Source: CAZVCJ01 sp964625745 (GTDB lineage: Bacteria; Chloroflexota; Anaerolineae; VGOG01). From it: a stretch of DNA of 24,976 nucleotides. A model generated the notes under the pieces. It was given only the letters and a program-made list of their open reading frames with translations, did not search any database and was not told the origin of the DNA. The position numbers were made by a program, and so were the translations under genes. The stretch is from the NCBI GenBank assembly GCA_964625745.1, contig CAZVCJ010000046.1, forward strand, positions 1-24,976. Direction: 5' to 3'. Shown piece after piece: positions 1-6,968 of the stretch (within the stretch, counting starts at the first letter, position 1; the number at the start of each line of letters is the position of its first letter).

Positions 1-882
1 CGGTTGATGACATACAACATAGGGGGAGGAAGAAGAGATTTCGGCTCAGTGCTCAGCGCTGTCATCGAAGTGGTCAGGGAGGTTTCGCCAGACATCTTGG
101 TTGTTCAAGAGGCTACAGATTTTCAGGATGCAAACGGCGCCTGGCAAAGAGATGATCTTATTCAAATTGCCCAGGCCGGAGGGTTTGGTAATAATTACCA
201 CTTTAAGCCAACTCTTTCCATGCGGGAGCATATAGATGTGAGAAAAACTTTGTTTGTTGATGCTATATTCAACGACTGGCAGGATTGGAGACAGGGGTAT
301 GCCATATTCTCTCATTTGGAGTTTGTGCGGTTAAGCGATCCGTCGCAGCCTGGCGAGCCGAGGAACGTACCGCTCTATCGGATGCCACTCTACCAGGGGA
401 ATCGAGATACGGAACCCAGATACGCATTGCTAGCTCGAATCAAGAAGGAACCTATCCATCCATTTATCGTTGGTGTACACTTTACGACTTTGGTTGGTGA
501 ACGGAAAAAAGCGGGAGGCCCTTGGTCACTTCCCGGCAAAGCCAAGGAAGCTCAGGACCTTCGGGTCGAGCAAGCAAAGCGACTTGTAGATTTGCTGGAA
601 AAACACGTTCTCGAGGCCGAAGAAGTGGTCTTTCTGCTGGGCGACTTCAACGCCGAACCCAGCGAGCCGTGTATATCGGTGCTAGAGAATGAAGGGTTCG
701 TGCGCCTGGCACCTCCCGAGGAGCCTGGTTATACTCACCCAAGAATCCGCAAACTCATAGATCACATTTTCGTGTACCCTGGCAACAGACTGGTAGATTA
801 CACATGTCGGATAATAAATACCCCAACTGCCCAGGAGGCATCAGATCACTTGCCCGTGATAGCCGATGTCAGGGTGATATAA
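1..882 (+). CDS. Endonuclease/exonuclease/phosphatase family protein, 5' partial
   Basis: This is a metal-dependent phosphoesterase of the EEP (DNase I-like) fold, the fold that also holds exonuclease III and sphingomyelinases. Numbering from the TTG at position 4, visible motifs are TYN with Asn5, QE with the metal-binding Glu36, VGVH with His159, GDFN with Asp214 and Asn216, and SDH with Asp281 and His282. The reading frame is open to the window edge (codon 1-3 is Arg), and no ribosome site is visible before the TTG, so the true start lies upstream. No signal peptide can be judged. The substrate (nucleic acid, lipid or other phosphodiester) is not predictable. It ends 22 bp before the phosphohexomutase gene. 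Family assignment is secure and the specific role is unknown. Confidence 0.88.
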   Translation, partial: RLMTYNIGGGRRDFGSVLSAVIEVVREVSPDILVVQEATDFQDANGAWQRDDLIQIAQAGGFGNNYHFKPTLSMREHIDVRKTLFVDAIFNDWQDWRQGYAIFSHLEFVRLSDPSQPGEPRNVPLYRMPLYQGNRDTEPRYALLARIKKEPIHPFIVGVHFTTLVGERKKAGGPWSLPGKAKEAQDLRVEQAKRLVDLLEKHVLEAEEVVFLLGDFNAEPSEPCISVLENEGFVRLAPPEEPGYTHPRIRKLIDHIFVYPGNRLVDYTCRIINTPTAQEASDHLPVIADVRVI

Positions 883-883
883 T
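875..883 (+). promoter_or_regulatory. Possible extended -10 promoter for the phosphohexomutase gene
   Basis: TGATATAAT matches the extended -10 form TG-N-TATAAT exactly and lies 22 bp before the ATG at 905. No convincing -35 hexamer stands 16-18 bp upstream, which extended -10 promoters tolerate. The TATAAT partly comes from the end of the preceding gene (codons ata-taa), so a chance match is possible. The expected transcript would start near 890, leaving a leader just long enough for the AGAGGA ribosome site at 893-898. Confidence 0.35.
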
Positions 884-904
884 CTCATGGCAAGAGGATA
901 GAAC

Positions 905-3475
905 ATGACAGAAGAACGTGAGCTGGAACGAATTGAGGCCTGGCTCGAACAAGATGAATTGCAGCGGTCTCGAACGGGAGCAATGTTCGTCAAACTTCTC
1001 AGAATTCTGACTGAGGCCGAATCGCCAGGGATTTGGAACCCGGCAATCAGGGCGGCTCATCACTTCCTGGAAGTAGTCGAACGTGAACTGGCCCGTGACC
1101 TGCAATGGACACACGCAGAATCGGCAAAACTGTTCAGCATGCTGCTAACTGTTCTTGCAGAAGCGGGACAGTACCGGCACGAGACTTTTAGCGGAGACGT
1201 GGAACGCCGCAAATTGATAGGCGAGGAACTGCTGCCACAGATGGGACAGTTGAGAGAGCACGCCATTTCTGTCGCCAAACAATACTTACGCCAACCTGTG
1301 TTCTCTTCTTTGAAACTCTACATCGAAGCGGAGATTTTCCCGCTGCTAGAGAGCATGGGCGACACGTCAGGTAAGAATTCGCGACTGGCCCGAGACCGAT
1401 ACATGCCGTTTCGTGTCATTCAAGCAGGTAATGTGATGGAGCGTCTGTATAGCCTCCGCCTCCGAACTACCGACCCGCGCCTGGTTGGAAGCGAAGGCAC
1501 ACCGGGGCTGCTCCGCGAGACCTACAACCGCAAGTATGCGAGATTTGGCACCTCAGGAGTCAGAGGGCGTTGGGGGCTGGACTTTACCGAGACCCGCGCC
1601 AGGCGTGTGGTGCAGGCCATCTGCGACTTCTTGAAAGCCTCTGCTGTCCCTGCCTACGTCGGAGCGGAAGACCTTCAAGGCAAGCGGGTGGTCATTGGAT
1701 ACGACAGCAGAAAGAACGCTCGGCTTGTAGCCGAATGGACTGCTCAGGTATGCCTGGCCAACGGTTTCAAGGTTGATCTGTCCAGCCGAGACACACCAAC
1801 TCCTGCACTGGTGTATTATTTGACAGATTACCTTGACCAGGACGAGGTCGCGGGCCTGATCAACTGCACGGCCAGTCACAACCCTCCAGAGTGGCAAGGA
1901 ATCAAGTTCAACCCTCGTCAGGGATATCCGGCCCCAACCAGTCTAACGGACTTTATTGCTGCGCGGGCCAATCAATTCCAACTTCTGGACGAGTGTGCAC
2001 CGGTCGCGGATTTGGCTGAAGCAGAGGAGCGTGGTGACCTGCGCGGCTTTGATCCCATTGTCAATTATAGTAACTGGGTGCTGGACAGCGGAAATGGCAA
2101 TCAGCGGATTTCAATTGATCCTGACAGAATTCGACGGCACTTTGAAGGTGGGCTTGTAGTTGTTGATGAGATGCACGGTACTAGTCGCGGCTACCTGACC
2201 CGACTTCTGGGTGAAATTGGAGTTCGCTATAAAGTCATCCATGCTGAACGGGATTCTAACCTCCCTGGCTTGGACTATGCCAACCCTGAGGAACCCTTTA
2301 TCAACACCCTGAAGGCCAAAGTGCGGGAGTTGGACGATGTGCTATTGGGATTAGGGATGGACACGGACGCCGATCGTTTTGGCGTCGTGGATGGAGATGG
2401 GACTTACTATCGCCCCAATCAAGTGTTGCCGATGCTGGTCAGATACCTGGGCATTGATCGTCAGTTAACTGGTCGCGTGATCGCTACCCAAACCGGATCG
2501 CCGCTGATCGAGAAGCTGGCCGGAATGATCCCGAACAATGAGCAGAACCAACCAGAACGGAGTGTTGTGCCGGCTTTCATCGAGCATCCATTTTATCAAC
2601 GGCGGGTGGGCGAGCGTGAAGACCGGGTGTATCAACATACGTTTATGGTGCCAGTAGGCATCAAATACATCGAGGAACAACGACGCACAGACCGCGGGTA
2701 CAGGTTGCTCAAAGAGCTACCTGAGGGCTGGCGAGACACCATCCTGATCGGCGGCGAGGAAAGCTCAGGATTGACCAGCCGGGGGCACGTAACAGACAAG
2801 GATGGCGTGTGGGCCAATCTGCTGATTATGGACATGGTCGCATATTATGACAAGCCACTAAAACAGATCTGGGAGGACACAACGGCGGTCGCGGGTTGGA
2901 CATCCTTTGGAGGACTGGAGCTGGGCGCCACTTATTCCAATGCAGGGCGGGCAGACGTTGACGCAATACTGGAGGCAAAGGAAGAACTCATCAACGACTT
3001 TCTTGATCGGTTTAAGGGAAAAGCAGTTGGTGAAGGCGTCTTTGCGGATCTGCAGGTCGTGTATGTCGGTGGGATCAGGTACGATTTTGTCGAGCTCCAA
3101 CTGCGCGACACTGAAGGCGATGACCAACACTACTTGCGGGTTCGCGCGTCAGGGACAGAACCCATCAACAGAATCTACGTTGAAAGCAGTGATCCTGACA
3201 TCGCCAAACGCTTGATGGAGACAGCACTGAGGCGACTGGAAGAACTATCGGCCGCTGAGATCCAGAAAGCTCACTCAGAGTGGCGCCTGGCTGACATTCT
3301 ATCAGCTACTCAGCCGTCTTCCACTCTGGTCAAGACAGTGAAGTCAGTCATTGATTCCCATGGCGACTGGAGTCGCCAGAGTGTCATCTCGAAGTTGGAA
3401 CGAATCCTGCCTACAGTAGAGCGGCGAAATCAACGTGCAATACGGGCCAGGATTGTGGCACTGGCAGCAGATTGA
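905..3475 (+). CDS. Phosphoglucomutase/phosphomannomutase family protein with long N-terminal extension
   Basis: This enzyme belongs to the alpha-D-phosphohexomutase superfamily, which interconverts hexose 1- and 6-phosphates and feeds sugar nucleotide synthesis. All four signature loops are visible: phosphoserine loop ASHNPP with Ser324 and His325; metal loop DTDADR with Asp486, Asp488 and Asp490; sugar-binding loop GGEESSG with Glu618 and Ser620; and phosphate-binding loop RASGTEP at 747-753. At 856 residues it is much longer than the usual 450-580. About 205 residues, charged and helical-looking, precede the SGVRG motif, and about 80 residues follow domain 4. The ATG at 905 has AGAGGA six bases upstream. 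The location beside glycan genes fits provision of glucose-1-P or mannose-1-P, but glucose versus mannose preference cannot be read. Confidence 0.93.
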   Translation: MTEERELERIEAWLEQDELQRSRTGAMFVKLLRILTEAESPGIWNPAIRAAHHFLEVVERELARDLQWTHAESAKLFSMLLTVLAEAGQYRHETFSGDVERRKLIGEELLPQMGQLREHAISVAKQYLRQPVFSSLKLYIEAEIFPLLESMGDTSGKNSRLARDRYMPFRVIQAGNVMERLYSLRLRTTDPRLVGSEGTPGLLRETYNRKYARFGTSGVRGRWGLDFTETRARRVVQAICDFLKASAVPAYVGAEDLQGKRVVIGYDSRKNARLVAEWTAQVCLANGFKVDLSSRDTPTPALVYYLTDYLDQDEVAGLINCTASHNPPEWQGIKFNPRQGYPAPTSLTDFIAARANQFQLLDECAPVADLAEAEERGDLRGFDPIVNYSNWVLDSGNGNQRISIDPDRIRRHFEGGLVVVDEMHGTSRGYLTRLLGEIGVRYKVIHAERDSNLPGLDYANPEEPFINTLKAKVRELDDVLLGLGMDTDADRFGVVDGDGTYYRPNQVLPMLVRYLGIDRQLTGRVIATQTGSPLIEKLAGMIPNNEQNQPERSVVPAFIEHPFYQRRVGEREDRVYQHTFMVPVGIKYIEEQRRTDRGYRLLKELPEGWRDTILIGGEESSGLTSRGHVTDKDGVWANLLIMDMVAYYDKPLKQIWEDTTAVAGWTSFGGLELGATYSNAGRADVDAILEAKEELINDFLDRFKGKAVGEGVFADLQVVYVGGIRYDFVELQLRDTEGDDQHYLRVRASGTEPINRIYVESSDPDIAKRLMETALRRLEELSAAEIQKAHSEWRLADILSATQPSSTLVKTVKSVIDSHGDWSRQSVISKLERILPTVERRNQRAIRARIVALAAD

Positions 3476-3485
3476 CAGCGGACTT

Positions 3486-3506
3486 CGTCGTGAGCTCAGT
3501 CGAACG
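3486..3506. repeat. Degenerate copy of the 24-bp dispersed element
   Basis: The intergenic TGAGCTCAGTCGAACG at 3491-3506 matches the inverse-orientation element at 6007-6030 over TGAGCTCAGTCGAA. Flanking TTCG and CGAA make the whole an imperfect palindrome centred on TGAGCTCA. It lies just after the phosphohexomutase stop codon. The copy is partial, so this is a lower-confidence member of the family. Confidence 0.5.
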
Positions 3507-3559
3507 ATAAATGGATGGACCCAATTGCTAATTAACAAGGTGGGATTGGGAGATTGGTT

Positions 3560-3916
3560 ATGGAGACGATGACCGTTTTGAAAGAGGCGTCGGAAAGGTT
3601 AGGGATACCTGAGGGTGCTCTTCTGAGGCAAAGCTTCACTTCCTACCTGCGGGAGCGGAAACGCGCGTTGATGACTGAGCGGTTCGAGATGCTCTCCCGT
3701 TACCGAGTGGGTTCGCCCGAAGAACTCGAGAGGGAAATTGAGATCGGAGCGGTCCCTGAGCACCCGACTTGGGAGGACTACATCGAGCTTACCAATCTAG
3801 AGGACGAGCTGGCCCGTCTAGAGGATAATCTCCATTCCCTTCATGCTTGGACTTTGGACAAAGTGGCTTTTGGGAGGTTGAGGCGGTCCTACACGCATCT
3901 TGACAGACGTATATAG
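3560..3916 (+). CDS. Small hypothetical protein, antitoxin-like (possible TumA-type)
   Basis: The product has 118 residues and is acidic and helical. The N-terminal part (VLKEASERLGIP) looks like a short DNA-binding or oligomerisation helix pair. A Glu-rich middle (SPEELEREIEIG) follows, then a WEDYIELTNLEDELARLE stretch likely to be coiled coil. This layout resembles antitoxins of small two-gene modules, possibly those paired with DUF6516/TumE-type toxins, but I am recalling a general pattern and cannot confirm homology. The ATG at 3560 is chosen because GGGAG lies 7 bases upstream; the TTG at 3554 would overlap that site. Downstream, at 3965-4111, is a start-less open frame that could be the C-terminal remnant of a partner. 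The stop is followed by a 16-bp perfect palindrome. Confidence 0.6.
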   Translation: METMTVLKEASERLGIPEGALLRQSFTSYLRERKRALMTERFEMLSRYRVGSPEELEREIEIGAVPEHPTWEDYIELTNLEDELARLEDNLHSLHAWTLDKVAFGRLRRSYTHLDRRI

Positions 3917-3934
3917 TAGTACGTCAACAATCCA

Positions 3935-3950
3935 CTACTACATGTAGTAG
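3935..3950. promoter_or_regulatory. 16-bp perfect palindrome
   Basis: CTACTACATGTAGTAG is a perfect inverted repeat with no spacer, 18 bp after the antitoxin-like gene. It could be an operator for a dimeric regulator or a deletion scar. With no loop and no T-run it is not a normal terminator. Related TAGTAG motifs lie just upstream at 3914-3919. Confidence 0.45.
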
Positions 3951-3964
3951 GCAACCGATGCTAG

Positions 3965-4111
3965 GTTCGGCCAAAATCGGGTCAGATACGATTTGTCCAA
4001 AGTCCAATTCATGCGGAAAGCAGCTTTATTAGCGATTCCCCCGAGGAAGCACTGAGGGATTTCCTCGATTTCGTAAGGGAAAGGCTGGCGGAGATTGCCA
4101 GAGAGGCATAA
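3965..4111 (+). pseudogene. Start-less 48-codon remnant, possible truncated toxin partner
   Basis: The frame runs from just after an in-frame TAG at 3962-3964 to the TAA at 4109-4111, with no ATG, GTG or TTG start. Its C-terminal half (SDSPEEALRDFLDFVRERL, then AEIAREA) has a strongly coding-like amphipathic composition, while the first 20 residues look less organised. The stop lies 4 bases before the tatD ATG, so an intact ancestor could have been translationally coupled to tatD. A terminal EEAL-DFVRERL helix is compatible with the C-terminus of small toxin-family proteins such as DUF6516, but this is an analogy only. It could also be a real very short gene with an unrecognised start. Confidence 0.4.
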
Positions 4112-4115
4112 GGAT

Positions 4116-4916
4116 ATGTTTCTCACTGACACCCACACCCACCTCGGCTTCCCCCAGTTCGACAGCGACCGAGAGCGGGTCATCGAGCGAGCAAAAACTG
4201 CCGGGATAAAGGCTATCGTGAACGTTGGAGCAGACCTGGCTTCCAGCCAGGCTGCGGTGGCCCTGGCCGAGGCATACCCCCAAATATACGCGGCGGTGGG
4301 AGTGCACCCCCATGACGCCAAGACCCTGACGGGGGAGACGCTGGAAGAGCTGAGAGATTTGGCTAACCATCCCAGAGTAGTCGCCATCGGCGAGATCGGG
4401 CTCGATTTCTATCGAGATTTATCGCCCCGAGATAAACAGCACCAGGCCTTCCAACAGCAGTTGGCCCTGGCGAGCGAAATAGGGAAGCCGGTCATCATTC
4501 ATGACCGCGACGCCCACTCAGAAGTCATGGCCATTCTGCGCCACTGGATCGAGAGCAGCCACAAGCCAGCAGCCATAAGCCACCAGCCAGTGGGTGTTCT
4601 GCACTGTTTCTCAGGCGATCTGGCCATGGCCCAAGAGGCCATCGAACTGGACTTCTACATCTCCATCGCAGGCCCCGTGACTTTCAAGAATGCCCAGGGC
4701 CTGCGCGAGCTGGTCCGCCAATTCCCTCTGGAGAAGCTCCTGGTGGAGACCGATTGTCCCTACCTGGCGCCGCATCCCTACCGTGGGAAGCGTAACGAGC
4801 CTGCCTATGTAAAGTTGGTGGCTCAGGAAGTCGCCCGTATACAAGGGGTATCACTAGAAGCAGTAGCCCGTATCACCTCGGACAATGCCCAAGCACTCTT
4901 TGCACTGAAGTTTTGA
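4116..4916 (+). CDS. tatD: TatD family metal-dependent hydrolase
   Basis: This is a 266-residue amidohydrolase-fold enzyme of the TatD DNase family, which has 3'-5' exonuclease and deoxyribonuclease members. The metal-ligand set is complete: DTHTH with His7 and His9, GEIGLD with Glu93, IIHDRD with His129, LHCFSG with His163 and ETDCPYLAPHPYRG with Asp213. The length is normal. The ATG at 4116 opens directly with the conserved FLTDTHTH strand and has GAGAGG nine bases upstream; an earlier in-frame TTG at 4095 would add seven unconserved residues. A short heptanucleotide tract at 4560-4594 codes a loop insertion just before LHCFSG. The gene is followed 16 bp later by the prenyl synthase gene, with which it is probably co-transcribed. 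Confidence 0.94.
   Translation: MFLTDTHTHLGFPQFDSDRERVIERAKTAGIKAIVNVGADLASSQAAVALAEAYPQIYAAVGVHPHDAKTLTGETLEELRDLANHPRVVAIGEIGLDFYRDLSPRDKQHQAFQQQLALASEIGKPVIIHDRDAHSEVMAILRHWIESSHKPAAISHQPVGVLHCFSGDLAMAQEAIELDFYISIAGPVTFKNAQGLRELVRQFPLEKLLVETDCPYLAPHPYRGKRNEPAYVKLVAQEVARIQGVSLEAVARITSDNAQALFALKF
4560..4594. repeat. Degenerate heptanucleotide array inside tatD
   Basis: There are four consecutive 7-bp units of the form CANNAGC (CACAAGC, CAGCAGC, CATAAGC, CACCAGC) and a fifth degenerate one, all in register. They encode a Ser/His/Lys/Pro/Ala-rich loop of about 12 residues between the His129 strand and the LHCFSG strand, a point where TatD proteins normally have a short turn. This unit type differs from the GGANNTT family seen elsewhere in the window. 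Confidence 0.65.
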
Positions 4917-4932
4917 ACGAAAGGAAGAAGTC

Positions 4933-5901
4933 TTGAAGACTATCCCTATCCTCGAACTCATCCACGAGGAACTGGAGCGCGTCGAGCGCAAGATGCGCGA
5001 AGCTTCTCGCATTGAATATGAACAAATGAGGGCCATACTAGATTATCTTCTGAGCGGCAGGGGCAAGCGTCTGCGCCCTGCTTTGGTTCTGTTGTCGAGC
5101 AAATTCTATCCCACCGATGCTGAAAAGGTCACTTGTCTGGCCGCAGCGGTGGAGACGCTCCACACAGCTACCCTCGTCCACGACGATCTGATAGACAACG
5201 CCCTCCTGCGCCGTGGTAACCCCACCCTTAATGCCTTATGGAACAGCGCAGCGACGGTTTTGACCGGAGATTACCTCTTCGCACAAGCAGCGGCTTTTGC
5301 CGCCGAGACCGAGAGTGTGCGCGTGATCTCCATCTTCGCCCAAACCTTGATGACCATCTGCAGCGGTGAGTTGAATCAAATCTTTGGTAGTGACGGGAGA
5401 CAGCCAACCAGGGAACATTACTATCAACGCATCTACAGTAAGACCGCCTCTCTCTTCGCAGCATCAGCGGAAGCGGGATCCCTTCTGGGCGAAGCATCGC
5501 AGGCAGAAGCGCAAGCTTTGCGCGATTATGGCCATAACCTGGGCATGGCCTTCCAGATCGTGGACGACATCCTCGACTTCGCAGGCGACGAGGGCGATCT
5601 GGGCAAGCCCGTCGGCAGCGACCTGCGCCAGGGAATCATTACCCTGCCCGCCATCTGTTTCCTTGAGGCACATCCAGAGGATGGGACAGTGGCCAGGGTG
5701 CTAAGAGGCCGAGGTGATGGGGACGACGAGGTTAGGGCCGCAGTGGAGGCGATCAAAGAGTCGGGGGCCATCGAATCATCCACAGCCGAGGCCAAGAGGT
5801 TCGTTTCCAGAAGCCGAGATGCCCTCTCCATTCTACCCCACAACGACTATCGCCAGGCCATGCTCGATTTAGCCGATTTTGTCGTAGAGCGGCAAAAGTG
5901 A
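4933..5901 (+). CDS. Long-chain trans-polyprenyl diphosphate synthase
   Basis: The 322-residue product condenses isopentenyl diphosphate onto allylic diphosphates in an all-trans manner, giving quinone side chains or other polyprenyl chains. The first Asp-rich motif is DDLID (Asp84, Asp85, Asp88), and the second is DDILD (Asp211, Asp212, Asp215) followed by GKPVGSDLRQG. GRGKRLRPAL is the IPP-binding segment. The fifth residue before the first motif is Ala, the small side chain typical of long-chain (C30-C50) enzymes rather than farnesyl or geranylgeranyl synthases. The start is taken as TTG 4933 because AGGAAG lies 5 bases upstream and the first helix (ILELIHEEL) is conserved; the next ATG would delete it. 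Exact chain length is not predictable. Confidence 0.92.
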   Translation: MKTIPILELIHEELERVERKMREASRIEYEQMRAILDYLLSGRGKRLRPALVLLSSKFYPTDAEKVTCLAAAVETLHTATLVHDDLIDNALLRRGNPTLNALWNSAATVLTGDYLFAQAAAFAAETESVRVISIFAQTLMTICSGELNQIFGSDGRQPTREHYYQRIYSKTASLFAASAEAGSLLGEASQAEAQALRDYGHNLGMAFQIVDDILDFAGDEGDLGKPVGSDLRQGIITLPAICFLEAHPEDGTVARVLRGRGDGDDEVRAAVEAIKESGAIESSTAEAKRFVSRSRDALSILPHNDYRQAMLDLADFVVERQK

Positions 5902-5939
5902 GAAACTCCCCAAGTGCCTACTTTCTGATAGATGTCTGT

Positions 5940-5965
5940 GACGCGGCGGCCCAGAAGCCGCCGTC
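5940..5965 (+). terminator. Weak GC hairpin after the prenyl synthase gene
   Basis: GGCGGC at 5945-5950 and GCCGCC at 5957-5962 form a 6-bp GC stem with loop CCAGAA. An outer GAC/GTC pair extends it across a 2-nt bulge. Only two T residues follow, so intrinsic termination would be inefficient. It lies in the 82-bp gap before the GT2 gene and may separate the housekeeping pair from the glycan genes. Confidence 0.35.
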
Positions 5966-5974
5966 TTAGCAAAT

Positions 5975-6047
5975 GGAGGTTGGATGTTGGATGTTGGATA
6001 TTGGAGACCTGTCCTGAGCTCAGTCGAAGGGTCGGAGATTGGAAGTG
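5975..6047. repeat. Heptanucleotide array interrupted by a 24-bp element
   Basis: Units of the form GGANNTT (GGAGGTT, GGATGTT twice, GGATATT, then GGAG-) run from 5975. They are broken by a 24-bp element at 6007-6030 and resume at 6031 as -GTC, GGAGATT, GGAAGTG. Removing exactly 24 bp restores a continuous 7-bp register. The array contains GGAGGT (5975-5980) and several ATG/TTG triplets and forms the 5' end of the GT2 gene. Confidence 0.85.
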
Positions 6048-6967
6048 ATCTGTCCATTGTGATCGTGAACTGGAACGTACGGGACCTCCTGAGGCATTGT
6101 CTTCATTCCATCTTCCAACTTCCATCTTCCAACTTCCAGACCGAGGTCATCGTGGTTGACAGCGCTTCTTCTGATGGCAGCGTGGCGATGGTAGAAGAAG
6201 AGTTTCCCCAGGTGCGACTCATCGCCAACAGCGAGAATGTGGGCTTCACTGTGGGCAGCAACCAGGGCATCGCCGCCAGCCGAGGGCGATACGTCCTCCT
6301 GTTGAACCCAGACACCGAGATCGTTGGCGACGCCCTGGCGACGATGGTCGAGTACCTGGATGACCAACCTCAAGTGGGGGCACTGGGGCCGCAGCTCCTG
6401 AACCCCGACGGGAGCATCCAGTCCTCGCGGCGCCGCTTCCCCAGCCTGGCTACAGCCTTCTTAGAAAGCACCATCCTGCAACAGTGGTTCCCCCACAATC
6501 GCATCGCCAGACACTATTACATGGCAGACCAACCTGACGACGAGGTACAAGAGGTGGACTGGGTCACCGGGGCCTGCTTGCTGACGCGCCGAGAGGCCAT
6601 CCAAAATGTGGGTGTGTTAGACGAGGGCTTCTTCATGTACTCCGAGGAGTTGGATTGGTGCCGTCGAGCAAAGGAACGAGGTTGGAAAGTGGTCTACCTG
6701 CCCACAGCCAGAGTGATCCACCACGGAGGGCAGTCGAGTGAGCAGGTCAAATCCTTCCAGCACATCCAATTCCAGCGCAGCAAAATCCGCTATTTCCGCA
6801 AGCATCATGGCCTGTGGCAAGCGGAAGTATTGCGATCATTCATCCTGTCCACCTACCTCTACCAACTGATTGCAGAGGCCCTCAAGTGGTTGGTGGGGCA
6901 TAAACGCCCTTTGCGAGCAATGAGGGTCAAGTCGTACTGGCAAGTGTTAGAATCGAGGTTAGCCTGA
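5984..6967 (+). CDS. GT2 family glycosyltransferase (rhamnosyltransferase-like)
   Basis: This is a cytoplasmic GT-A fold inverting glycosyltransferase, probably adding a sugar from a nucleotide donor to a surface-glycan acceptor. Features include the first strand SIVIVNWN, VDSASSDGS, GFTVGSNQGIAAS, the nucleotide/metal motif LLNPDTE with Asp110, VDWVTGACLLTRREA, and the acceptor-side GFFMYSEELDWCRRAKERGW followed by HHGG. This pattern matches the WcaE/RfbF-like rhamnosyltransferase branch. The first 24 residues are encoded by repeat sequence, so the native start is obscured; ATG 5984 and TTG 5987 both lie just after GGAGGT supplied by the repeat. A second heptad array (6104-6138) codes the IFQLPSSNFQLPSSNFQ loop before strand 2. 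The stop is 1 bp before the next ATG. Confidence 0.9.
   Translation: MLDVGYWRPVLSSVEGSEIGSDLSIVIVNWNVRDLLRHCLHSIFQLPSSNFQTEVIVVDSASSDGSVAMVEEEFPQVRLIANSENVGFTVGSNQGIAASRGRYVLLLNPDTEIVGDALATMVEYLDDQPQVGALGPQLLNPDGSIQSSRRRFPSLATAFLESTILQQWFPHNRIARHYYMADQPDDEVQEVDWVTGACLLTRREAIQNVGVLDEGFFMYSEELDWCRRAKERGWKVVYLPTARVIHHGGQSSEQVKSFQHIQFQRSKIRYFRKHHGLWQAEVLRSFILSTYLYQLIAEALKWLVGHKRPLRAMRVKSYWQVLESRLA
6007..6030 (-). repeat. 24-bp dispersed element, inverse orientation
   Basis: Read on the minus strand the copy begins CCTTCGACTGAGCTC and ends AGGACAGGT, with 21 of 24 positions matching the 18870-18893 copy. It is inserted in a heptanucleotide array and encodes the PVLSSVEG peptide near the N-terminus of the GT2 enzyme. 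Its core TGAGCTCA is palindromic. Confidence 0.82.
6104..6138. repeat. Heptanucleotide array inside the GT2 gene
   Basis: Five in-register 7-bp units (CATTCCA, TCTTCCA, ACTTCCA, TCTTCCA, ACTTCCA) lie between the SI helix and the EVIVVDS strand. GT2 enzymes normally have a short QTYPNFE-like turn there. The unit is the complement of the GGANNTT type. Confidence 0.85.
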
Positions 6968-6968
6968 G

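Noticed and set aside
4095..4115. Earlier TTG start for tatD
   Set aside because: It would add MPERHKD before the conserved FLTDTHTH opening and has no better ribosome site; ATG 4116 fits the family length.
5940..5965. Strong intrinsic terminator after the prenyl synthase gene
   Set aside because: The stem is bulged and only TT follows, so it is listed only as a weak candidate.
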